From Massilia sp. H6 (GTDB lineage: Bacteria > Pseudomonadota > Gammaproteobacteria > Burkholderiales > Burkholderiaceae_D), in contig NZ_CP103372.1 in NCBI RefSeq assembly GCF_024802625.1, positions 108,777 to 172,776 on the forward strand: 64,000 nt of DNA, written 5' to 3'. Shown piece by piece: positions 7,814 through 17,435 of this stretch; the stretch's first letter is position 1; each line of letters opens with the position of its first letter. The translations under genes were made by a program, and so were the position numbers. The notes beneath the pieces are model-generated. The model was not told where the DNA came from, made no database searches, and worked only from the letters and a program-made list of their open reading frames with translations.

Positions 7814-10813
7814 TTATTTTTTCGCTGGTAACTCGGTGCGCTTCCCTGAAAGCACCGTGTTGTGCAGCGTATTGGCAACGGCGCGCGCATTGGTGCCGCT
7901 GCCGTTCTGGTCGAGGCCTGACTCGGCCGCAGCCCGCTCGCCCGAAGCGCGATCCGCGTGGACCGTGTCTGCAACGCCTTTAACCCCATGTGCGACCTCG
8001 GTGGCGAATGTGTAGCCGCCGACAAGCTGCTCGGCCACCGACCGCTCGCCGCCTGCGGCACCCGATTTGCCAGTTCCCCTCGCAGGCTGGGCCCGCGGTC
8101 CCGTCGGGACCTGCTTGACCAGTCCGGCCGCGTTCACGCCACTATGATCCGTTGGCGAAGCGATGTCGAAATGGGCGCGAGGCTGGAGGTCCGCCGTCGC
8201 GAACTGGGCTGCGATCATGGCATTTACCGATCCCATCAGGAACTCGTTCGCTCGGAGCCGGTCCTCCGGCCTTGCGTTCTCGTCGGAAGCCAGGAGGTAA
8301 GCAGCGCGGTGCCGCGCCATTGCTTCGTTTGCCCGGTCATCCCCGACGATGCGGTCGGTCACCCCCGCGCCCATATCATGCCGTGCCCGCTCAAGGTATG
8401 GCTGAGCTGACGCAGAATTCCCGAACAAACGTCCCTGGTTGAGCTGGAAGCGCTGGTATTCGGGATTTGTCTTCATCTGGTTGGCGACTTCCTTGCCGCC
8501 AATCTGGGCATTGAGGGACACGAAACCGGAGGATCGCTTGACCGCATCGGACGCAACATCGGAAAGCGACTTGGACTCGGAAAGCGTTTTGGCATATTGC
8601 CGTTGTACGCCAAGCGAGTGCTGCAGCGTGCGTGCCTCGTCGGTACCGATATTTTTGAACTTGTCGCTCTGCAGCGCCGTGTTGAATGTTTTCGCCAGTG
8701 CCTGCGACTTCGCCACACTTTGGTCCTGTTCGACCCTGCGGCCGGCGGACATCGAGTCGGTCGCTCCAGTGGAAGTGGTGTGCTGTCCCTTGACGCTGGC
8801 CCCGCCGCTGACGCCGAACAGGCCACCCTTGCCGGATAGGGGAGGCCCGACGCTCAGCTCGGCGCTGGCGCCCAGGCTCTGCTGTGTATTGTTCGCGTTC
8901 TGCTTGTCGGAAGTGACCGCATGTCCCGATTTCCCGGCCTGGATCGCCGAGTAGTTGCGGCTGTACTCGTCCCTCAACGCCTTGAACGTCGACTCCGTGA
9001 CCCCGAGCTTCTTGTAGTCCCCGGTCTGGAATGCACGCGTCCAGGACTGCATGTTGGTTTGCCCGTCGGTTATCGACTGCATCTTCTGGTGCGCGGAAGT
9101 CAGGCTGTTGGAGGCCTCGCGATGCAAACTCCCAAACTGGGCGTTCGTCGCGATCGCCGGCACGGCGCCCGTGAGGCTGACGTTCGTGCCGCCAACACCT
9201 TGCTCTGCCTTCGCCACGCTGCTGTTCGTGACCAGCGGCGTCGCGTCTACGGGCGCCGGGTTGACGGACTTGCTCTCGTCTTTCGAGCCCGACGCCATCG
9301 AATCGGATATCTTCACCAGTGCGGCCGACTGACCGAGGGCGAAGATGGTCGACATCAGGATCGGCAAGGTCGCCATCAGGTGGCTGGCCGTGCCGATCTC
9401 GAGCGAGAAGTTCTTGTAGACCTCCACCGCGGTCGACTGGTTGATGAAGCCGCCCTGCGCGATCGCACGCATGAAGTTCGAAACCTGGATGTAGATCATC
9501 CCATTGATGAGCTCGGCGCCGACGTTCATAATCAGGAGCGGCCAGACGATCATGTGCACGGCCACCTTCATGTTCCGCGCGGCGCCGACGCCCGACCACA
9601 TCATGAACAGGATGATCACCGGACCGAGCCCAATGATCACGGCCGTGATCTGGTTAGCGAACGCGCCGGCGTACATCAGCGATTCGAAGCCGTTGGCGGC
9701 AGCCTGGATGTTGTTGCGCTCGATTTCATTCGCCTGCACCGCCATCGCCAGACAGGTGCTCTTGTTGGTGCCGTCGGCGCGCAGGCAGTCCAGGTCGTTC
9801 TTCACCAACTCCGCAAACAGCAGGTTGATCACCTCGGCGTTGGCTTGGGCCACGCCGCCGGCGAGCCCGCCAGAGGTCAGATTCGCGGTGCGTACCGCCG
9901 CGTACTGGCTGGCGATTCCTGCGATCGTAAAGTCACCGTTGGCGTTCGGCTGGTCCGCTGCATTCACGGCGCCTTGCACGACGCGACGGAATGCGTCGGA
10001 CCTAAGCGCCGCGTCGATGTCGGCGCCGACCTGGGCGGCCGCGTCCGCGCACGTGGCAATGTGATTCGTTCCTACCTGAACCTGGGTGACGATGGCGGTC
10101 GTGTTTTGCGCCGCCTCGGCCAGTAACATGCCGATCGACGTGCGTTCCGATCCCACGTCCGACCACACCGAAATCGACGCTGGACCCGCCGCGGCTCCGG
10201 TCAGGTTGCCGGCAAAGAGGACCCGATCGGCGATCTGGGCGTAATCGGCGCCGGAATCAGAATTCAGACAGGCGCTCAGGACTGCATTGACCTTCGAGGG
10301 AATCCCCCCCAACCGCAGCACCGCGGTGCGCGACGTCAACAGGGTTTTCAAGGGATTGATGAAACCGCGGTTTGCTGCCGAGATAGAGGCGTAGTCCGTG
10401 CCAGTCGCCTGCATGGCGGTCCTGACCTTATCGCCGACGCTTGTCGAAACCAGGCTTGCCGTCGCCGGCGCGATCGATATCAGCAAAGGCACATTGTCGA
10501 CCGAGGTCGTCGCCCCGGTCATGCCACTTTCGACGGTCACCGTCGTCTTCAGTGTCGGAGAGGTCAGGAAGATGGCCAGGCAAAACGGGATCAGCAGGGC
10601 GACCGCCCGTTTGCCCAGATCGGCGCCGGCCGTACCACCAGGCGCCCCGCCGGCGGCCGCCGTCGTCATCATGAGGAGCGACCACATCGCCGCCAGCAGG
10701 GCGAACCCCCACACCAGCATATCTTCCTGACACACCATCGCCACCGTGTTCAGGATCGCGTTCAGCGTCGTCAGGTCGCCATTCGCCGTATAGATGACTT
10801 GATCTGGAAACAT
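7814..10813 (-). CDS. traG: F-type conjugation protein TraG
   Basis: 999 residues, close to the size of F TraG. The N-terminal part has several membrane segments (about 30-52, 75-90, 385-410, 415-440, 470-495) matching the TraG_N domain needed for pilus assembly. The large periplasmic C-terminal part is polar and Ser/Asn/Gln-rich, as in TraG proteins that act in mating-pair stabilisation. It follows traH by five bases. No entry-exclusion partner (TraS type) is recognisable beside it. Confidence 0.9.
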   Translation of the reverse strand: MFPDQVIYTANGDLTTLNAILNTVAMVCQEDMLVWGFALLAAMWSLLMMTTAAAGGAPGGTAGADLGKRAVALLIPFCLAIFLTSPTLKTTVTVESGMTGATTSVDNVPLLISIAPATASLVSTSVGDKVRTAMQATGTDYASISAANRGFINPLKTLLTSRTAVLRLGGIPSKVNAVLSACLNSDSGADYAQIADRVLFAGNLTGAAAGPASISVWSDVGSERTSIGMLLAEAAQNTTAIVTQVQVGTNHIATCADAAAQVGADIDAALRSDAFRRVVQGAVNAADQPNANGDFTIAGIASQYAAVRTANLTSGGLAGGVAQANAEVINLLFAELVKNDLDCLRADGTNKSTCLAMAVQANEIERNNIQAAANGFESLMYAGAFANQITAVIIGLGPVIILFMMWSGVGAARNMKVAVHMIVWPLLIMNVGAELINGMIYIQVSNFMRAIAQGGFINQSTAVEVYKNFSLEIGTASHLMATLPILMSTIFALGQSAALVKISDSMASGSKDESKSVNPAPVDATPLVTNSSVAKAEQGVGGTNVSLTGAVPAIATNAQFGSLHREASNSLTSAHQKMQSITDGQTNMQSWTRAFQTGDYKKLGVTESTFKALRDEYSRNYSAIQAGKSGHAVTSDKQNANNTQQSLGASAELSVGPPLSGKGGLFGVSGGASVKGQHTTSTGATDSMSAGRRVEQDQSVAKSQALAKTFNTALQSDKFKNIGTDEARTLQHSLGVQRQYAKTLSESKSLSDVASDAVKRSSGFVSLNAQIGGKEVANQMKTNPEYQRFQLNQGRLFGNSASAQPYLERARHDMGAGVTDRIVGDDRANEAMARHRAAYLLASDENARPEDRLRANEFLMGSVNAMIAAQFATADLQPRAHFDIASPTDHSGVNAAGLVKQVPTGPRAQPARGTGKSGAAGGERSVAEQLVGGYTFATEVAHGVKGVADTVHADRASGERAAAESGLDQNGSGTNARAVANTLHNTVLSGKRTELPAKK

Positions 10814-10818
10814 GGCGG

Positions 10819-12303
10819 TTACCGGTTAGTGAAACCGTTGAGGATCGCGGCCTGGTTCAGCATCTGGGCGATTTCCAGTACCGAACGGTCATGGTCGCAG
10901 CTTTGCTGCCGCTCCAGGAAGTCATTCCGGAGCCGCTCGATGTTGTGCTTTGCCTCGTCAGTCAGAACGTAGGAATTGTTGTTGCCGACGGCCGCGGCTC
11001 CCCGGTACAGCGCGCTGCCGAGCTGGGCGGCCACACAATTGCGGATCCCGACCCGCATCCTGCGCGCCATGCTTTTGCGTGCTTCCGGGTTGCTGGTCTT
11101 CTGGAGGAGGGCGATGATCGGGTAATTCGCCTGGTGAAGGAACTGCAGCTGCGCCGTCGTGAACTGCCCGCTCGTGCCGCTATTGATGATGCCTACGATC
11201 GACGCCGGATCGACGCCGGTGTCGTCAGGCGAGCCGAACAACATACTGTTGATCCACCCCTCGATGCCCTGATAGTTGAAGTCATCGACCCGAATCTGGC
11301 TGCAGATTTGCGGGTCGAATCCACCGCTCGACGGTGCCGTACCTGCCGGATCAAGACAGGTGTACAGGTGCAGCGGGTAGTCCGGCCTGCTCGAGCCCGG
11401 CCCGCCGCCAGTGACAAAGTCCTCGAGGGTGATGGTGGCGCCGCCCCTGCAGCTCACGCGCGGAATATTGTTAGTGGACTGGTTGCTGGTCGTGTCCTCG
11501 ACGCCGGCCCCGTTGAACGAGCGGCAGGGTATCCCCGCGATTTCGTAGCCAAGGAGCGACAGCAGTACCTTGTTATTCAGCGAATTCGGATTGCTCGAAT
11601 CGTCCGCGCTACCGTCAATGTTCGCCAATCCGATGACGCCGAGCACGGAACTCGATCCGGAGGAGACGATGGCCTTGACGACCTGGTTCCCGACGCGCGG
11701 GTTGACCTCTCCCTGTTTTCGCAGGTACTGCGCAGCGTTCGTATTGAATTCCTTCAGCCCCGCGGCGAGGTCGGTAAAGATGCCTTTCGCCGTGGAGCCG
11801 ACCGCGCCATCGCCATCCGTCGAGTCGGAAAGAGCGCGCTCGGCCTTGTCGACGATCAGGTGAGCCAGGCTGCATGAGTTCTTGGCGAGATTGTTCATGT
11901 TCTGCAGCATCGTCTGGAATTCCGTCATCAGCGAGTCGAGTGAAGGCGAAATGACTTTGATGGCGGCCTTGAAAGCCAGGCCGGCTGCATTCGAGGCGAC
12001 GCTTCTGAAAATGGCGATCAGCTCAGCACCATTGATGAAGCTAAAGCTGCCTCCGTACAGGTCGACCCCACCGCACCCGGCGTTCAGGCGCGGCGGATCG
12101 AAAGCGACGACGTTTACGTTGTGGATCGGGGTTCTCATCGAATAACCGCCGGCATGGATCCCGACACGGTCCCGGGCGGTGAACGTACCCGGCGCGGTCG
12201 AATTCGACATGAACATGGAGTTCAGGTCAGCCATGATGCCGGCCCTGGCGGCGGTCGACAGCAGGAACAGGGTACTGATGGCCACGATGGTGCGCAGTTT
12301 CAT
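10819..12303 (-). CDS. traH: F-type conjugation protein TraH
   Basis: 494 residues with signal peptide MKLRTIVAISTLFLLSTAARA. The start was set at this Met because it gives a clean signal and lies seven bases after the traF stop; an upstream in-frame Met would overlap traF. The region after the signal (DLNSMFMSNSTAPGTF, then AGGYSMRTP and the Gly/Cys-rich GCGG) is typical of TraH, a periplasmic protein required for F-like pilus extension together with TraF and TraU. Confidence 0.92.
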   Translation of the reverse strand: MKLRTIVAISTLFLLSTAARAGIMADLNSMFMSNSTAPGTFTARDRVGIHAGGYSMRTPIHNVNVVAFDPPRLNAGCGGVDLYGGSFSFINGAELIAIFRSVASNAAGLAFKAAIKVISPSLDSLMTEFQTMLQNMNNLAKNSCSLAHLIVDKAERALSDSTDGDGAVGSTAKGIFTDLAAGLKEFNTNAAQYLRKQGEVNPRVGNQVVKAIVSSGSSSVLGVIGLANIDGSADDSSNPNSLNNKVLLSLLGYEIAGIPCRSFNGAGVEDTTSNQSTNNIPRVSCRGGATITLEDFVTGGGPGSSRPDYPLHLYTCLDPAGTAPSSGGFDPQICSQIRVDDFNYQGIEGWINSMLFGSPDDTGVDPASIVGIINSGTSGQFTTAQLQFLHQANYPIIALLQKTSNPEARKSMARRMRVGIRNCVAAQLGSALYRGAAAVGNNNSYVLTDEAKHNIERLRNDFLERQQSCDHDRSVLEIAQMLNQAAILNGFTNR

Positions 12304-12310
12304 GTTTGCC

Positions 12311-13255
12311 TCACTGGTATTGTTTTTGCAAGAGCGGCTGCAGCTTCCGCTTGATGGCGGCCGGGTCGTTTCCGTTGAGTTCAAGGCCGCCGAGGTCCTC
12401 GGTCGATGCCACCCCGCGGTTCCATACCGCCAGGTCGCGCATCGTCTGGGACGACAACAGTTTCGTCGTGTGACCGGCGAACGCGATTTGCTTCACAAGC
12501 TCGTCCTGTGCGTAGAAGCCCTGGGCGATGACGCGATACTGGTTATTGTCCTTGCCGTCCTGATATGCCCGCGGACGGTGGACGTAGACGACGCTCGGTG
12601 TCAGCTTCAGGTCCAGCTTGCGATACAAGCCGTTATCCCTCACCAGGGGACCGCTATAGCCGCGTGGACGCTTGCCGTCGAGCGACACGACAAGCGCTTC
12701 CATTCCATACTGGGTGCGCAGCGCGCTCACGATGGGCATCTGCATGGCGCAGAATCGGCAGCTGCCGTCGACGAACACGACAAGGCCGCCGGCTGTGGCC
12801 AGCTCCCGCGTTGCCTGTTCCTGTGCCCGGCGGTTCGCCGAGCGGATTGATTGCGCGCCAGCGCTGGCGTAGGGGATACGGTTGTTTTCGTTGAGCAGAG
12901 GGTCGGTGTTGGTTACTTCGCTCACCTTTTCGGAGAAGCGCTGGGACTTGTCCATCGCAATGCGACGGACGTACAGATAAGCAGCGACATTCTCATCGGT
13001 CGGATCGTCGATGGCCCTTTCCTCGAGCAGCTTGTAGTTCTCCTGCAGCCACTTGACGTCGACCTTCCGGTCTTCCTTCTTCGGCTGAGGTGCGGGGGCA
13101 CGGACCTGGGTGTCGGGTGGCTTCGCTGTTTTCCCCTTCACCACATACGGCTTGTAATGAAGGAACGCATCGCCGTAGCTGTCGTCGGTGCGCACTTCCT
13201 GCCCGAGTACGGCGGTCGATAAGCCAAGGGCGAGTGGAATGATCAGGTAGCGCAT
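12311..13255 (-). CDS. traF: F-type TraF, thioredoxin-like conjugation protein
   Basis: 314 residues with a cleavable signal (ending near AVLGQ) and a C-terminal thioredoxin-like fold. It keeps a CRFC motif (C166, C169). F-plasmid TraF lacks the CxxC, so this version may be redox active. It works in the periplasm with TraH and TraW in pilus assembly. A separate DsbC-like protein is encoded in the other tra operon, giving the system two thiol-handling proteins. Confidence 0.9.
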   Translation of the reverse strand: MRYLIIPLALGLSTAVLGQEVRTDDSYGDAFLHYKPYVVKGKTAKPPDTQVRAPAPQPKKEDRKVDVKWLQENYKLLEERAIDDPTDENVAAYLYVRRIAMDKSQRFSEKVSEVTNTDPLLNENNRIPYASAGAQSIRSANRRAQEQATRELATAGGLVVFVDGSCRFCAMQMPIVSALRTQYGMEALVVSLDGKRPRGYSGPLVRDNGLYRKLDLKLTPSVVYVHRPRAYQDGKDNNQYRVIAQGFYAQDELVKQIAFAGHTTKLLSSQTMRDLAVWNRGVASTEDLGGLELNGNDPAAIKRKLQPLLQKQYQ

Positions 13256-13267
13256 AGCGTGTCTGCG

Positions 13268-13285
13268 ACTTTCGCGCGCGAAAGT
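13268..13285. repeat. 18-bp palindrome copy 3, inside the tra operon
   Basis: An exact copy of the palindrome lies between the S26 peptidase gene and traF. Its last base overlaps the first base of the S26 stop codon. It is the only copy inside the long tra region, placed in one of the few small gaps of an otherwise overlapping operon. Confidence 0.9.
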
Positions 13286-13809
13286 TAGTAAATCCGGTAG
13301 CCCTTGCCGACGATGCTCGCGTGGGGCAGGTATCCCCAGTAGCGCGAATCGTTCGACATGCGGGCGGTACCGACAACGAAATAGCGGTCAGGCGGAATCA
13401 CCTCCGTTCGCTGGAAGGAGGACGCGGGACGCTTGTAGAGGACCGCGTCCTCGAGCCCTTCGGCCACCAGGCGTTCATTGATGAAGACCTGTTCGCCCCG
13501 GATGCTGAGTGTGTCGCCAGGAACGCCGGCAACGCGCTTCAGGACGAAGTCCTCGCCCACATAAGCAAGCGCGCTGATGGACGATGCCTTCCAGAACAGG
13601 TAATCCCCGCGTTCTACCTTGTCCGGCTGATGGTGCACCAGCAGGGCCAGGTGCAATTCTGGAAGACAGTTGACCTCGTGAGGATCGTGCGACAGGCTGA
13701 CGAAAGAGCGGCCGTGCCCGAGGTAGATCGACAAGGCGCAGACCACGGCGACGCCGATCGCGAGCTTGGTACGGCGCGCCGGCACGGATGCCGCAGGCTG
13801 CGCGCTCAT
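13285..13809 (-). CDS. S26-family signal-peptidase-like conjugation protein (TraF/TrhF type)
   Basis: 174 residues: N-terminal membrane segment (about 15-31), GDYLFW box (about 68-73), the lysine box FVLKRVAGVPGD (K91) and the NDSRYWG box (about 153-159). These mark the leader-peptidase/TraF fold that matures pilin or other transfer proteins. At the nucleophile position the motif reads N-C-L-P-E (C48) and I find no Ser where the S-x-x-P serine is expected, so activity may use Cys or be altered. The start ATGA overlaps the upstream stop. Confidence 0.82.
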   Translation of the reverse strand: MSAQPAASVPARRTKLAIGVAVVCALSIYLGHGRSFVSLSHDPHEVNCLPELHLALLVHHQPDKVERGDYLFWKASSISALAYVGEDFVLKRVAGVPGDTLSIRGEQVFINERLVAEGLEDAVLYKRPASSFQRTEVIPPDRYFVVGTARMSNDSRYWGYLPHASIVGKGYRIY

Positions 13810-13964
13810 TCGACATTCCTCCAGCAAAGCGGCCGTGACTCAGGTTTGAGGCCGCCGCAGTAGGCCCGGTCGACCCCGTCGAGCATGGACGAAGCATTGT
13901 CGTATCCCAGCGGCAGAGCGATGGCCAGGGCAAGCACGATTCCGATAGATCTCAGCAGCTTCAT
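13806..13964 (-). CDS. Small secreted or membrane peptide in tra operon, 52 aa
   Basis: It starts MKLLRSIGIVLALAIALPLG, a signal or membrane helix, followed by a short tail with three Cys ending CWRNVE. It overlaps the trbI-like gene before it and the S26 gene after it, each by ATGA, which strongly supports translation. The family is unknown. A short periplasmic or lipidless accessory peptide is the simplest reading. Confidence 0.65.
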   Translation of the reverse strand: MKLLRSIGIVLALAIALPLGYDNASSMLDGVDRAYCGGLKPESRPLCWRNVE

Positions 13965-14338
13965 TTCGTTGGCTCCTTTCGGGCGACCGCGGCCGCCAGT
14001 TCTTTCGTGATGTCACGTGTCCCGGCCGGCAGGGCGGCAATGGTCAGGTTTCCGTGGGCGTCGCGGGCGCCGTCGACGATGACATAGCCCTGGTCGGTGT
14101 ACTGCTTCATGACCTGCAGGATCGGCTGCGCGACCTCGGCTTTCAGCGTCTGGGCGTCGGTGCTGTCGCGTTCCAGGACCGCCGCCAGAATCACCGCGTT
14201 CTTGTCGGCGACGAGGTACTTGCCGTTGGGTGTCACGCTGCTGAACTTGCCGCCGGCGTAGAAGCAGGCGGCGCACAGGAATGCGATCGCCACCGCTGGC
14301 ACGGCGAACGACGCACTCTTCTTGAACGTATCAGCCAT
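13961..14338 (-). CDS. trbI: TrbI-like F-type transfer protein
   Basis: 125 residues with one N-terminal transmembrane helix (about 10-29) and a periplasmic domain ending in the motif ALPAGTRDITKEL, which I associate with F-type TrbI. In F, TrbI affects pilus outgrowth and retraction. Its place directly after traC matches the F order traC-trbI. It overlaps the end of traC by eight bases. Confidence 0.7.
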   Translation of the reverse strand: MADTFKKSASFAVPAVAIAFLCAACFYAGGKFSSVTPNGKYLVADKNAVILAAVLERDSTDAQTLKAEVAQPILQVMKQYTDQGYVIVDGARDAHGNLTIAALPAGTRDITKELAAAVARKEPTK

Positions 14339-16916
14339 TCAGGATCTCCTCGAGTTCGCGGCGGATGTCGGTATCGTTCAGGTTCTCGGCGCGCAGCTGC
14401 GCCACGATGTCCTTCAGCCATTTATTGCGCTTGCCCCGCGCATCGCTGATCACCATGTTGACCGCATCGACCGCCGGCACTCCGCTGCGCATGAGTTGGA
14501 ACACGACGTTGCGGTCGGCACCGTCAGTGGAGAACAGCGCCGCGGTAAAGCGGTCCACATACAGGCGAACTACCTCGTACGTGTTCTCCCCGCAGATGAG
14601 AATTTCGGAACAGATCCCCTTTTGGGTCTTTACATCCTTGATAAGCTTGTTGAAGTAGGGGTCGCCCGCGAATTTGGTCATCACGCCTTCGGCGACGATC
14701 TTGTCGATCTCCTCGGCCTCCTGTTCCATGACCAGCTTCCAGACCGACTGGCTGAGGATGACCTCGCCGGTGGCGTTGTTCGCCAGGTCGCGCGGGCTCT
14801 GCGTAATCACCCAGATCGAGCCCTCGTCCTTGCGCGCTTTTCGATACAGGCCCTCCATCACCGCAGACGCACCTTCGTCCTTCAGCAGCTGCCAGGCCTC
14901 GTCGAGCATGACCAGCTTGCGTCCGTCGAGTTTTTTCATCTGGCGCATGATCGTGTTCATCACGAAAAACAGGACGCATTGCTTCAGGTGCTCGTCGCCA
15001 TCGAGCCCCGACATCTCAAACACCGTGAACTGGTTATTTGCAGCCAGGTTGCACTCGCCAAGGAAATATCCACCACGAGTTGGCGAGTCAACGAAGTTAC
15101 GCAAGCGGGGGATCAGGTTACAGGCCGCCAGCTGCACCTCGCTGCGGTGCTTGCTGTCGTCGGTGTTCTCCTTGATCGTCGTAAGCGCCTCGATAACGGT
15201 GTTGATGTCGGCCTTGCCGCGCGCCTGGCCATAGGCTGCCTTGACTGCTTCGCTGACGGCGATGCGCGCTCCTTTTTCCTCAGGCTCGTTGAAATAGGCC
15301 GCTTTCAGGATCAATGCGGTGATGTCCGGATGCTGCTCCAGAAAGTCTTCCTCGCTTAGCCCCGTAAAAGGATTGAGCGAAGGCGGTGTCGGCGTGTCGA
15401 GGGTGAACTCGATGAAGTCGCCGTCGGCGCCTTCGCAGAATTTTTTCGAAGATCTCCCGTTGTCGAAGAGGGCAACCCGCGTCCCCGACGCCAGCTCGTT
15501 CGTGATCATGTACTGCACTTTGAACGACTTGCCGGCGCCCCCGGCCGCCGCAATAACCCCGTTTTTGTTCTTGTTAGAGAGGAACGGATCGAGGTAAAAG
15601 GCCGAGCCCCGGCGCGTGAGATAAACCGACCCCATACGGTCGGTGGATCCGCTCGCATTACCCCGGTAGTCGCCGAAGATCGGCATCAGCTTGGCCGCGA
15701 CACTGGCTGGAACCAGGGCTTCGGAGTCGAGCTTCTCGGCGATCTTGGCCGAATAGTTCAGCGGCAGGGTCTGGACGAAGCGCACGCCGGTCGTGTCGGT
15801 CACATCACGGGCGTCGAAGTCCAGGTTGTTCATCGTCGTCTTGACGTCCGACCGGGCCTGCGCCAGTTCCGCCTTGTCGTACGAAAACACAAAGGCGGTC
15901 ACGCTCGTGAAGGTCAGCTTGTTGGTACCGTCCTTGCAGGTCTGCAGCAGATAATCCAGGTCGCTGGCAATCTCGGCGCCGTTCTCGGCACCCAGTGAAA
16001 ACGGAAGGTTGTTGTCCGCACGGTTGCGTGACTTGAGTGCCTTCTCGATGCGGTCCAGCTCTTTGCGTTGATTGGCGACGCGAACCGTTGCGTTGAGAAT
16101 GAACGGGGTCTTGATCCGCACGCCGCCGCCATCCTTCGTCTGCCCACGATTCAGGGGCGCGCCGATCAGGAGATTTGTCAGGCCGTGCGAGATCCTTGGC
16201 GGCAGTGATTTCGGAACGACCGCGGCACAGTAAAGGCGCTTGTTGAAGAGCGCGTAATCGTCCTTGGTGAAATCGAAGATCTCATCCGGACCGTATGCCT
16301 GGTGCCGCAATTCCATCAGGTCGTCGAGCGGCTTTTCCTTGCGCCTGTCGTAGATGTTCGGGTACTGGCGGTAGATGGCCAGCAACTGGGAGGGAGTGCG
16401 GGCCTCCACGTCGACGAAGCCGCAGGCCTTCAGCCCGGCCAGGAATTCGTTTTGCGCGGCCAGCGCGAGCTCGAGCGTCTCATCGTTGATCAGATGGACC
16501 GGTGTCATGAACGACACGATCAGCGTCTTTCGGTTGATGATAGGCATGTCGGTCAGGACACCGATGCGTTGTGCGCGCTCGTACAGCAGTGCCTGACGCT
16601 GGATGAGTTCCTGCAGGAGCTTGTTTCCGTGCCCCTTGCCGCGGACGAGGTTATACGGAACATCATAGTCCGGGAGGTTCAGCAGGCTCATCTGCAGCAC
16701 CGAATCGTCGGGAGCACTCTTGTAGATGTTCTGAATCAGCCCGGCGAACTCGGCACCGCCGCCAGATAAGGGGCTCATCTCATAACATCTGCCGACGCAC
16801 AGGCCGTCACCATCGGGCTTCGAGACGATCAGATTGCTCGCGCGCGCATAGCTCTCAAGGTGCACAAAGCTGCTGCTCACCTGAGTCGGTAGGTCGGGAC
16901 GGTTTATGACGATCAT
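14331..16916 (-). CDS. traC: TraC, VirB4-like ATPase of the F-type T4SS
   Basis: 861 residues, the standard size. Walker A GGAGKS at about residue 460 and Walker B LVMLDEAW at about 670 are intact, with a following STQSP-like motif (VITQSPRDL). The N-terminal VirB4 domain precedes them. It energises pilus assembly at the cytoplasmic face of the inner membrane. The start is set at MIVINRPDL (16916), because the upstream in-frame Met is embedded in Pro/Gly-rich non-conserved sequence. It follows the two pilin genes. Confidence 0.95.
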   Translation of the reverse strand: MIVINRPDLPTQVSSSFVHLESYARASNLIVSKPDGDGLCVGRCYEMSPLSGGGAEFAGLIQNIYKSAPDDSVLQMSLLNLPDYDVPYNLVRGKGHGNKLLQELIQRQALLYERAQRIGVLTDMPIINRKTLIVSFMTPVHLINDETLELALAAQNEFLAGLKACGFVDVEARTPSQLLAIYRQYPNIYDRRKEKPLDDLMELRHQAYGPDEIFDFTKDDYALFNKRLYCAAVVPKSLPPRISHGLTNLLIGAPLNRGQTKDGGGVRIKTPFILNATVRVANQRKELDRIEKALKSRNRADNNLPFSLGAENGAEIASDLDYLLQTCKDGTNKLTFTSVTAFVFSYDKAELAQARSDVKTTMNNLDFDARDVTDTTGVRFVQTLPLNYSAKIAEKLDSEALVPASVAAKLMPIFGDYRGNASGSTDRMGSVYLTRRGSAFYLDPFLSNKNKNGVIAAAGGAGKSFKVQYMITNELASGTRVALFDNGRSSKKFCEGADGDFIEFTLDTPTPPSLNPFTGLSEEDFLEQHPDITALILKAAYFNEPEEKGARIAVSEAVKAAYGQARGKADINTVIEALTTIKENTDDSKHRSEVQLAACNLIPRLRNFVDSPTRGGYFLGECNLAANNQFTVFEMSGLDGDEHLKQCVLFFVMNTIMRQMKKLDGRKLVMLDEAWQLLKDEGASAVMEGLYRKARKDEGSIWVITQSPRDLANNATGEVILSQSVWKLVMEQEAEEIDKIVAEGVMTKFAGDPYFNKLIKDVKTQKGICSEILICGENTYEVVRLYVDRFTAALFSTDGADRNVVFQLMRSGVPAVDAVNMVISDARGKRNKWLKDIVAQLRAENLNDTDIRRELEEILNG

Positions 16917-16976
16917 GATAGGGTTCCCAGAGCGACATGGCGGGCCGGCGCCCGCCATGTCTGGTTACACGCGGCC

Positions 16977-17372
16977 TTACTTGGCCACCAGGGTCAATGC
17001 GGGCGCAGCTGCCGGCGCCTGCTGTGCCTGCACGATCAGTTGGACTTGCTGCGCGTCCGGCATGCTGGTCGAGATCGTCGTCAGGAAGCCAGGACCCACG
17101 AGCGCGATCGCGAGCACGCCCAGGATCACGCCGACCGTCTTGTAGCCGCCGCCATGAGCCAGCTGCCAGATCGCCACCACCAGGACGACCAGGGCGAGCA
17201 TGATCGTCCACGAGCTGGCCAGGATGTCGCGCAGCGTGGTCACGACCACGTCGAACGGACCGGTGGCCAGTGCGGTGCCGCCGTTCATCGCTGCCATGCA
17301 GCCGAAAATGGCGATCGGGGCCACTGCCGCGACCAGGGTGCTGCCGGCGTGTTGCATCATCGAGTTCTTCAT
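16977..17372 (-). CDS. TraA-type pilin, second tandem copy
   Basis: 131 residues. A long leader (about 1-37, with hydrophobic VAAVAPIAIFGCMAAMNGG) is followed by a mature region starting near ALATGPFDVVV with two membrane spans (about 52-72 and 78-100) separated by the GGGYKTVG turn. This is F-pilin architecture. The core is almost identical to the neighbouring copy at 17436-17840 while leader and C-terminal tail differ, so a recent duplication with diverging ends is likely. Confidence 0.8.
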   Translation of the reverse strand: MKNSMMQHAGSTLVAAVAPIAIFGCMAAMNGGTALATGPFDVVVTTLRDILASSWTIMLALVVLVVAIWQLAHGGGYKTVGVILGVLAIALVGPGFLTTISTSMPDAQQVQLIVQAQQAPAAAPALTLVAK

Positions 17373-17435
17373 GAATTGCTCCGCTATGGATATCGGTTAA
17401 ACATCAGGAATAACGAGGTCGGGCTCGGGCGATGC

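Noticed and set aside
8921..10126. A 401-codon open frame antisense to traG, and similar long frames opposite traC, traB and traH
   Set aside because: These are GC-rich mirror frames of strongly recognisable tra genes, rich in Arg, Gly and Asp, with no supporting RBS or family match.
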